Positions 58,260 through 64,000 of a stretch of 64,000 nucleotides of DNA are shown in pieces. The DNA is taken from assembly GCF_000420665.1 (NCBI RefSeq), contig NZ_ATVJ01000001.1:372001-436000 (forward strand), in the 5' to 3' direction. The position numbers and the translations under genes were made by a program. Each line of letters starts with the position of its first letter. Position 1 is the first letter of the stretch. The stretch is from Ponticaulis koreensis DSM 19734. GTDB lineage: Bacteria > Pseudomonadota > Alphaproteobacteria > Caulobacterales > Hyphomonadaceae. Under the pieces are notes generated by a model. It saw nothing but the letters and a program-made list of their open reading frames with translations. It had not been told where the DNA came from and did no database searches.

Positions 58260-58314
58260 CTTCGCAGCTCTCGCTTAGCTCCGCGCCAATACTTCAATGC
58301 TTGCGGAGTGCATC

Positions 58315-60609
58315 ATGAAATCTTTCCTCTTTGGTACTGCATCGCTGATCGGGCTTGGCGCCCTGTCCCTTCCGACATTCGCACAGGATGCTCCTGCCAA
58401 CGACCAACCGCTTATTGCAAATACGATCTATGTCACCGTCCAGAAGCGTGAAGAAAGCCTGCGCGATGTACCGGTTGCCGTCACCGCGATTGATGCCTCA
58501 GTGCTTGATGATCTCGGCCTCGACGAGTTCGATCAGGTTGCCCGTTTCGTTCCGGGTTTTGAAGTTCAGGAGCAGAGCCCGAACAATCCGGGTTTCGTAA
58601 TCCGCGGCATTACATCTGACTCAGGCGAAGCTAATATTGAGCCACGCATCGCGATCTTTCAGGATGGCGTTTCGATCTCCCGCTCACGTGGCTCGGTTGT
58701 CGAACTCTTCGACATTGAGCGCGTCGAAGTTGCTAAAGGCCCGCAGCCGACCCTGTTCGGTCGCGGTGCGCTCATCGGCGGTGTGAATGTTATCCAGGCC
58801 CGCCCGGAATTTGAACTCTCCGGTGCAGCAACAATCGGCATTGGCAATCTGGAAGAGCGTTATGTAGACGGCTATGTCACCGGTCCAATCATTGACGGTG
58901 TTCTGGCCGGTCGTCTGGCCGGTCGCCTGCGTGAACGTGAAGGCTATGTGGAAAGCGTCACGCCATTTCAGGATCACTTCAACAGTCAGGATATGGCAGC
59001 AGTTCGCGGCTCACTGACTTACACGCCGCGCGAAGATCTGTCGTTCGACCTGATCCTGAACTATCAGCGTGACGACCCGTCTGGTACGAGCTTTAAGTCC
59101 GGCGCCTTCGAGCCAACCCCGGATGGCAGCACCGATGCCTGGGATCCGGCGAACCTCAACACTTTTGGCAACTTCCTGAACGGTCAGGACCTTGGCCTGC
59201 GTCGCATCGTGTCCAGCGCAACTCTAATCGGCGAATGGGAGATCAACGACCAGCTCTCGCTCACCTCCACCACCGGCTATCGTGACATTGATAGCCTTGA
59301 AGTGTTCGACCCGGACGGTTTTGGGCTCGACCTTCTTATCTTCGCCGAAGATTATCAGGGCGAGCAATTCTCTCAGGAATTCCGCGTCAACTATGATAGC
59401 GGCGAGCGTCTTCGCGGCTTTGCGGGCATCAGCTATTTCGATGAAACCGGGTCACAATACGTGCCCCTGACATTCGACGAACGGGCTGTTCAGGCATTAC
59501 TCGGCGGTTTTCTCGTGCCACCGACAGTTCCGGACGTGAACACACTTCCGGCAATCAATCTTACAGCGTTCGCACAAAGCGGCGGCACCCTGATTGTACC
59601 GCTCAAGCCGATCCACAATGAAGCCTTTACAAACTTCGGCGAGACCCAGTCCATCGATCTGTTCGCAGATGTCAGCTATGACGTGACCGATCGTCTGGAA
59701 GTGACAGGCGGTATCCGCTGGACACGTGACGAGAAAGAGTCTGGTCTTCTCGTTGAGCTTCTGAACGGCCCGAGCAATCTGACATTTGGTGGCCTGTTCG
59801 TACAGGATTCCAACGGCCTGATCTCCGCCTCTGACGAGTTTGATGATTTCACATACCGCGTTGCAGCCAGCTATGCGGCGACTGATAACGTCAACATCTA
59901 TGCAAACTATGCACGCGGTCGCCGTCCTGAGGTCATCACGGCCTCTGCATCGGCGCCAAGCGCAGGTTTTGCGACACTGGATGCAGAGATTGTCGACGCG
60001 TTCGAGCTTGGCCTGAAAGGCCTGTTCCTCAACGGTAATCTCAGCGTTGAAACGTCTGTCTTCAGCTATGATTACTCGAACTTCCAGAGCACGCAGGTGA
60101 ATGCGACAACCGGCCTGATCGAACCGATCAACGCAGGTGATGCAACATCTAACGGCTTCGAAGCGCAGGCGATCTGGGCTGTAAACGATATGCTCGCGCT
60201 GACAGCGAACTATGGCTACAACCATGCTCGCTTCGACAATGAAGCAGGTGCGCCATTCGCTGGAAACTCACTGCGCCTGTCACCGGACCAGACGGCATCT
60301 GTCTCAGCCCGTCTTCTGTTCGATCTCGGCTTTGCGGACCTCAAACTGGTGCCTAGCTATACATGGCAGTCTGAAGTCTATTTCGACAACACAGAGCGCG
60401 CGGTAATCAGTCAGGACAGCTATGGTCTTCTGAACCTCAATGCACAGCTCGACTTTGCAAACGGGTTCGGCATTGAAGCGTACATCTCCAACGCGCTTGA
60501 TGAAGAATATCTGATTGACGCTGGCAACACCGGCGATGCGTTCGGAATTCCAACCTTCATCTCTGGCGCGCCGCAATTCTATGGCGTACGTGTCTCTCAG
60601 GAATTCTAA
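58315..60609 (+). CDS. TonB-dependent outer membrane receptor
   Basis: The 764-residue protein has a signal peptide (MKSFLFGTASLIGLGALSLPTFAQ, cleavage near residue 24) and TonB-box-like 'NTIYVTVQKREESLRDVPVAVTAID', typical of the large receptor group of Sphingomonads and Caulobacter. The plug is 'VQEQSPNNPGFVIRGITSDSGE...DIERVEVAKGPQPTLFGRGALIGGVNVIQA'. The barrel ends 'EAYISNALDEEYLIDAGN...FYGVRVSQEF' with terminal Phe. Ligand unknown. The phased repeat upstream suggests induction by phosphate limitation. An SD GGAG lies six bases before the ATG. Confidence 0.95.
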   Translation: MKSFLFGTASLIGLGALSLPTFAQDAPANDQPLIANTIYVTVQKREESLRDVPVAVTAIDASVLDDLGLDEFDQVARFVPGFEVQEQSPNNPGFVIRGITSDSGEANIEPRIAIFQDGVSISRSRGSVVELFDIERVEVAKGPQPTLFGRGALIGGVNVIQARPEFELSGAATIGIGNLEERYVDGYVTGPIIDGVLAGRLAGRLREREGYVESVTPFQDHFNSQDMAAVRGSLTYTPREDLSFDLILNYQRDDPSGTSFKSGAFEPTPDGSTDAWDPANLNTFGNFLNGQDLGLRRIVSSATLIGEWEINDQLSLTSTTGYRDIDSLEVFDPDGFGLDLLIFAEDYQGEQFSQEFRVNYDSGERLRGFAGISYFDETGSQYVPLTFDERAVQALLGGFLVPPTVPDVNTLPAINLTAFAQSGGTLIVPLKPIHNEAFTNFGETQSIDLFADVSYDVTDRLEVTGGIRWTRDEKESGLLVELLNGPSNLTFGGLFVQDSNGLISASDEFDDFTYRVAASYAATDNVNIYANYARGRRPEVITASASAPSAGFATLDAEIVDAFELGLKGLFLNGNLSVETSVFSYDYSNFQSTQVNATTGLIEPINAGDATSNGFEAQAIWAVNDMLALTANYGYNHARFDNEAGAPFAGNSLRLSPDQTASVSARLLFDLGFADLKLVPSYTWQSEVYFDNTERAVISQDSYGLLNLNAQLDFANGFGIEAYISNALDEEYLIDAGNTGDAFGIPTFISGAPQFYGVRVSQEF

Positions 60610-60629
60610 AAGACCCTCCGTCCAATAAG

Positions 60630-60660
60630 AAAAGCCGCGGGCCATGCTCGCGGCTTTTTT
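60630..60660. terminator. Bidirectional terminator after the TonB receptor
   Basis: AAAAGCCGCG (60630-60639) and CGCGGCTTTT (60649-60658) pair perfectly around a nine-base loop, followed by T runs on both strands. It serves the receptor gene and the convergent GST gene. Confidence 0.9.
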
Positions 60661-60662
60661 GT

Positions 60663-61277
60663 TTAAACGAGCGGTGTGGAAATGAACTCCGGCAGCGCCT
60701 CCGCCTGCTTAGAGAGCACAGCGATGGACGGATAGGCCGTAGGTTCTGAAAGGTTTGGATAAACCAGCCTCGTAAAGCCCCACGCGCAGGCAGCTGTAAT
60801 ATCCGCCTGAGTTGGTTCGTCTCCACCGAGGAACGCTGACAGCCCTTCGAGCTCTTTATCCAGCGCTGAATACGCTTCCCCCAGCTGGGTTTCGACACGC
60901 GTCAGCCATTCCGGGTGCATTTTGTCAGCGGGGCGCATATTGTACTCATACACGATCTGAACGGTCTTCTCGCAAGCGATGAGCGCGAGACCAATCACCC
61001 GCTGGCCTTTCACAAAATCAGACAGCGCTTCGGGGAAGAGCGTTTTGTCCGGCCCTGCCCGTTTTTCCAGATATTCCAGGATGACCGTCGATTCCATCAG
61101 CACCGTGCCGTCATCCGTAATCAGCGTCGGCGCTTTAACGAGCGGATTGTACGCGCTGAAGGCCTCGAACTGACGCATCACCGAAATCTGCTCATGCTCA
61201 AAAGAAAGCCCCAGGCGTTTCGCGCTGATCGCAACGCGGCGCACAAACGGGGAATCAGACATGCCAATCAATTTCAT
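60663..61277 (-). CDS. Glutathione S-transferase family protein
   Basis: The 204-residue protein has an N-terminal thioredoxin-like domain ('MKLIGMSDSPFVRRVAISAKRLGLSFEHEQISV', then 'NPLVKAPTLITDDGTVLMESTVILEYLEK' with the usual cis-Pro and E-S glutathione contacts). The C-terminal helical domain is 'FLGGDEPTQADITAACAWGF'. A Ser at residue 8 (SDSPF) may replace the catalytic Tyr/Cys. Substrate unknown. An exact AGGAGG ribosome site precedes the ATG at 61277. Confidence 0.92.
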   Translation of the reverse strand: MKLIGMSDSPFVRRVAISAKRLGLSFEHEQISVMRQFEAFSAYNPLVKAPTLITDDGTVLMESTVILEYLEKRAGPDKTLFPEALSDFVKGQRVIGLALIACEKTVQIVYEYNMRPADKMHPEWLTRVETQLGEAYSALDKELEGLSAFLGGDEPTQADITAACAWGFTRLVYPNLSEPTAYPSIAVLSKQAEALPEFISTPLV

Positions 61278-61389
61278 CACACCCTCCTGATAAACTGGTG
61301 TGAGTACTGCTAGCTCCGTCAGCCATCTCGCGCAAAGCACCGAATGTCACATTCCGGTGCACGTCGTCTGAATGCTTCGCCGCGAGGCG

Positions 61390-61839
61390 CTAGGGCTCGT
61401 TACCCTCCCAGTCGACAATCCAGTCGAACTCGTCACCTTCAAAGACCGTATCTTCAGAGACGGTCCGCCCCATAATAGAGTGGTCCTGCCGGTGGACAGA
61501 GCTTTGCTCACCGGAAACCAGCGGATGCCAGTCTTCTAACGGTTTGCCTTCATGGATGAGACGATACGCACACGTCTTCGGCATCCATTTCAGCGCGCCC
61601 AGATTATCCGGCGTCAGCTTTACGCAATCAGGAACGAACTGCTTGCGGTTCTCATAATTCGAACAACGACACGTCTCAGCGTCGAGCAGCTTGCAGTGAA
61701 GACGCGTATAGGCGATCTCGCCCGTGTCCTCATCCTCGAGCTTCACAAGGCAGCACTTCGCGCAGCCATCACAGAGGGCTTCCCACTGGTCCTCGCTCAT
61801 ATCCTTGAGCGGAACGGTTTCCCACCACTTGTCAGTCAT
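61390..61839 (-). CDS. YcgN family cysteine cluster protein
   Basis: The 149-residue protein starts MTDKWWETVPLKDMSEDQWEALCDGCAKCCLVKLEDEDTGEIAYTRLHCKLLDAETCRCSNYENRK. The six-plus clustered Cys match the CxxCxxxCC (zinc/iron chelating) UPF0260 pattern. 'VPDCVKLTPDNLGALKWMPKTCAYRLIHEGKPLEDWHPLVSG' completes the family signature. Function is unknown; the Cys set suggests metal binding. It begins one base after the thiE-like stop, so the pair is co-transcribed. Confidence 0.93.
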   Translation of the reverse strand: MTDKWWETVPLKDMSEDQWEALCDGCAKCCLVKLEDEDTGEIAYTRLHCKLLDAETCRCSNYENRKQFVPDCVKLTPDNLGALKWMPKTCAYRLIHEGKPLEDWHPLVSGEQSSVHRQDHSIMGRTVSEDTVFEGDEFDWIVDWEGNEP

Positions 61840-61840
61840 T

Positions 61841-62497
61841 TTAAGCGCCAGCGGCCCGATCAAAGATCGCGTTCAGTTCAGCTACCGCAGCGGCTGCTCC
61901 TGCTTCGTGCTTCCAGACACCACCGGAGACCGCGAGAAAATCTGCGCCAGCCTGAACCAGAGGCTCTGCATTGGCTGGCGTAATACCGCCAATGGCAACG
62001 CAAGGAAGCTCCATCATTTCCTGCCACCAGGTGAGGAGTTCAGGTTCAGCCTGTGTCGGCGCCTCTTTTGTTTCTGTCGGATAGAAAGCACCAAAGGCGA
62101 CATAGTCTGCGCCCTGCTCGCCAGCCACCATCGCCAGATGACGGCTATCATGACAGGTCACGCCAACAATTCCGTGCTCGCCCACCCATTTCTTGGCGTC
62201 TTTGAAGGTGCCGTCGGACTGGCCGATATGCACGCCGTCCGCTCCAAGCTCGGCGGCGAGATCTGCGCGATCATTGATAATGATTGCGACATCGCGCGCC
62301 TGAACTTTCTCAATGAGCTTTTCGCCAAACCGGCGCGTCGCATCAACGTCGACACTCGTCCCGTCCGCTCCCTTCAGCCGCACCTGCAAACAGGCGACAT
62401 CGCCCGCGTCGAGCGCGCTGAAAAGATCGGTTTCGAACGCCCCAAGATCAGCGATGACAGGAGGCGTGATGAGATAAAGGCGGGTGCGATGGTCCAT
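61841..62497 (-). CDS. thiE: Thiamine phosphate synthase
   Basis: The 218-residue TIM-barrel enzyme joins HMP-PP and thiazole phosphate to thiamine phosphate. 'RLYLITPPV' is at the start, 'ACLQVRLKG' near residue 35 is the HMP-PP site, and '[25 protein letters not shown]' near 75-100 is typical. '[34 protein letters not shown]' near 110-145 and '[26 protein letters not shown]' follow. The ATG at 62497 (MDHRTRLYL) gives normal length. Thiazole synthesis genes are not adjacent. Confidence 0.93.
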   Translation of the reverse strand: MDHRTRLYLITPPVIADLGAFETDLFSALDAGDVACLQVRLKGADGTSVDVDATRRFGEKLIEKVQARDVAIIINDRADLAAELGADGVHIGQSDGTFKDAKKWVGEHGIVGVTCHDSRHLAMVAGEQGADYVAFGAFYPTETKEAPTQAEPELLTWWQEMMELPCVAIGGITPANAEPLVQAGADFLAVSGGVWKHEAGAAAAVAELNAIFDRAAGA

Positions 62498-62587
62498 CCC
62501 GCAGTCAGAAAGCGAAAATACCCTGACGGTCAAGTCTTGTCGTATTCTCTGCAGCGTATAAAGCTGAGATAAATATAGGGAGGTATC

Positions 62588-63070
62588 ATGAAATATATTC
62601 TGAAAACGGGCCTGTTCACGGCAGCCCTTCTGGCCGCTGGCTGCACATCCACAGCGCAGGAAGCCGAAACAATTCCAACTCCGAATGTCGACATCGCAGT
62701 TTCGGCTGTCGGCATTGGTGTCACCAGCCTCGAAACAAGCATGGCCTTCTATCAGGACACGCTAGGCATGCGCGCCATCGCCACATTCGAGATCGACTAC
62801 ATGGACGAGATCGTCCTCGTCGCGCCAAATGGCGGCAGCGCAATTGTGCTTATGGAATACACGGATGGGATTGAGCGCAATGTCACTAATCTGCCTGTGA
62901 AGATCGTTCTGCGCGTTCCTGACCCTGCAGCGCTTGCAGCCAATATCCGTGCGGCCGGCTACGAGATTGTACGCGAGCCGATACCTTCCGCAGAGGTAGG
63001 TGGTGCAATTGTCGGTTTTGCCCGCGATCCGGATGGATATCTGATCGAAATTCTGCCAACTCAGCCATAA
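62588..63070 (+). CDS. VOC-fold lipoprotein (glyoxalase-like)
   Basis: The 160-residue product has a lipoprotein signal [19 protein letters not shown] (lipobox LAAGC at Cys19). The mature part is one VOC module pair: '[31 protein letters not shown]', '[23 protein letters not shown]' and '[18 protein letters not shown]'. The last Glu is a usual metal ligand. It is clearly a duplicate of the next gene, with an export signal added. Reaction unknown; it may bind or modify a small hydrophobic or aldehyde compound in the periplasm. Confidence 0.88.
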   Translation: MKYILKTGLFTAALLAAGCTSTAQEAETIPTPNVDIAVSAVGIGVTSLETSMAFYQDTLGMRAIATFEIDYMDEIVLVAPNGGSAIVLMEYTDGIERNVTNLPVKIVLRVPDPAALAANIRAAGYEIVREPIPSAEVGGAIVGFARDPDGYLIEILPTQP

Positions 63071-63092
63071 CGAACACTCAGGGGAGGCTTTC

Positions 63093-63506
63093 ATGGCGGA
63101 TACACAAACACTTATGCAGTCGCGGCTCTTTGCGATGGGCATTGCTGTCAGTGATCTGGAAGTCTCCACCGCCTTTTACCGCGATGTTCTGGGGCTTGAT
63201 GAAGTGAACCGCATTTCATTGCCGAACATGGAAGAAGTTGTGCTGCAGTATCCGGGCGCGGACCATAAAGTCGTCCTGATGAAATTCACCGATGGCAAGG
63301 ATCGAAACGTCACACGCCTGCCGGTGAAGCTCGTCTTCCAATTTGCCAATGTGATGGAAACGGCAAAAGCGATCCGAGACGCGGGCTATCAGGTCGTGAA
63401 AGAGCCTGAACGCGTACCTGAAATCCACAATGCGATCATCGGCTTCGCACGCGACCCTGACGGCTATCTGATTGAACTTCTACAGTCATACACCCCTGCC
63501 GAGTGA
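63093..63506 (+). CDS. VOC-fold (glyoxalase-like) protein
   Basis: The 137-residue cytosolic protein starts MADTQTLMQSRLFAMGIAVSDLEVSTAFYRDVLGLDEVN. It shares with the lipoprotein upstream the blocks '(F/Y)TDG..RNVT.LPVK.V...', 'AI..AGY..V.EP' and 'I(I/V)[12 protein letters not shown](L/I)L'. The closing Glu and an N-terminal His/Gln position form the usual VOC metal site, though the first His is replaced. Spacing to the upstream gene is 22 bases, with GGGGAGGC before the ATG. Likely an operon of two paralogues acting in different compartments. Confidence 0.9.
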   Translation: MADTQTLMQSRLFAMGIAVSDLEVSTAFYRDVLGLDEVNRISLPNMEEVVLQYPGADHKVVLMKFTDGKDRNVTRLPVKLVFQFANVMETAKAIRDAGYQVVKEPERVPEIHNAIIGFARDPDGYLIELLQSYTPAE

Positions 63507-63601
63507 TCAAATCTCAGTGGGAACGGTCAATTCCGGTTTACTTGAGCGTCCGTCGCACTAACGTTTCTGTTTTACAGTATTGTTGAACAGGACATTCCAA
63601 A

Positions 63602-64000
63602 ATGCGCCCGGGCCTAAAGCCATCCCTTCTGACGATCGCCCTTTTCGCAGGATTACTGACCGCGTGTAGCGGCGGCGGAGGTGGTGGCGGCACAACTGTT
63701 GCGCCCGTTCCTGTTCCGACACCAACGCCGACGCCTACACCGACGCCAACTCAGTCGCAGCCGACCTATACGCGCGGTGTCTTTCCTGCAGCGAGCACTT
63801 TTAAAGACCAGTGCGAAGTGCCGCGCGTGGGCGTGGATATTGAAGGCAATCCTTACACGGATGTTCAGGGCACACTTGGCGACGAGCTGTTCTGGTTACG
63901 CTCTTGGACCGAAGAAACCTATCTCTGGAATGACGAAGTGACGGACCAGAACCCGTACAACTTCTCAAATCCTGAAGCCTATTTCGACGTGCTGCGCACA
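63602..64000 (+). CDS. S41 family peptidase-like lipoprotein, N-terminal part
   Basis: The frame runs open to the right edge, giving 133 residues. It has a lipoprotein signal (MRPGLKPSLLTIALFAGLLTAC, lipobox LTAC), a Gly run (SGGGGGGG), then a Pro-Thr repeat tether (VPVPTPTPTPTPTPT). The start of a domain follows, with 'DELFWLRSWTEETYLWNDEV' and 'NFSNPEAYFDVLRT', which resembles the N-terminal part of S41 (C-terminal processing) peptidases. The catalytic region is beyond the window. A Cys in DQCEVPR may pair with a later one. Confidence 0.72.
   Translation, partial: MRPGLKPSLLTIALFAGLLTACSGGGGGGGTTVAPVPVPTPTPTPTPTPTQSQPTYTRGVFPAASTFKDQCEVPRVGVDIEGNPYTDVQGTLGDELFWLRSWTEETYLWNDEVTDQNPYNFSNPEAYFDVLRT

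Noticed and set aside
59497-60225. 242-codon frame antisense to the second TonB receptor
   Set aside because: Cys/Arg/Val-rich shadow composition; the receptor reads cleanly through on the + strand.

Overview
The window is 64 kb of chromosome from a free-living alphaproteobacterium. The split ATP synthase operon (atpH-A-G-D-C without atpB/E/F), the ruvC-ruvA-ruvB to ybgC-tol-pal-cpoB-tilS-ftsH order, the Ala/Lys/Pro-rich N-terminal extension on AtpD, the helix-hairpin-helix tail on ribosomal protein L21, large TonB-dependent receptors and a moderately GC-rich base composition all fit. The style (Tat lipoproteins, many small secreted unknowns, TonB receptors) suggests a marine member of the Hyphomonadaceae/Maricaulales or a close relative. 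That placement is inference from gene content. I see no rRNA, intact tRNA, CRISPR array, insertion sequence or prophage.

Layout. 1-4.5 kb: end of an S9 peptidase, thymidine kinase, two secreted unknowns and a membrane-anchored winged-helix regulator. 4.5-15 kb (+ strand): rplU-rpmA, a GNAT acetyltransferase, obgE-proB-nadD-rsfS-rlmH, a CPCC protein, then an envelope cluster envC-ctpA-yibQ-rppH. 15-22 kb (- strand): ATP synthase F1 operon, with an isolated GH19 muramidase/chitinase-like gene beside atpC. 22-24.2 kb: YcaQ-type glycosylase and a SUKH-family gene flanked by palindromic repeats. 24.2-28.4 kb: translationally coupled methionine salvage operon (aminotransferase-mtnB-mtnD-mtnC-mtnA). 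28.4-36 kb: MarR regulator, priA, xerC, a membrane protein/winged-helix pair behind a promoter with twin operators, a Tat-lipoprotein aminotransferase and a TauE exporter. 36-44.3 kb: TonB receptor, ANTAR regulator, lpdA, phzF-like, ydcZ-like, thiD. 44.3-53.4 kb (- strand): ftsH, tilS, cpoB, pal, tolB, tolA, tolR, tolQ, ybgC. 53.5-58.1 kb: two tandem paralogous membrane proteins, GIY-YIG protein, NTR/TIMP-like protein, ruvB-ruvA-ruvC. 58.3-64 kb: second TonB receptor behind a Pho-box-like repeat, GST, YcgN-family, thiE, two tandem VOC proteins, and the start of an S41 lipoprotein.

Most of the window is conserved housekeeping in transcription units closed by clear hairpin terminators. Main points for a second look: AtpD carries an extra N-terminal Cys-rich domain (two CxxC pairs) joined by a linker almost identical to the one that attaches the HhH tail of L21. 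The SUKH gene sits between two copies of a GGTGCA-N14-TGCACC palindrome. An 11-bp-phased Pho box precedes the second TonB receptor. Twin ACTTTG-N5-CAAAGT-type palindromes bracket a promoter at 32.8 kb. A PLP aminotransferase carries a Tat plus lipobox signal. No clearly novel multi-gene system (defence, secretion or biosynthetic) is visible; the AtpD fusion is the most unusual item.
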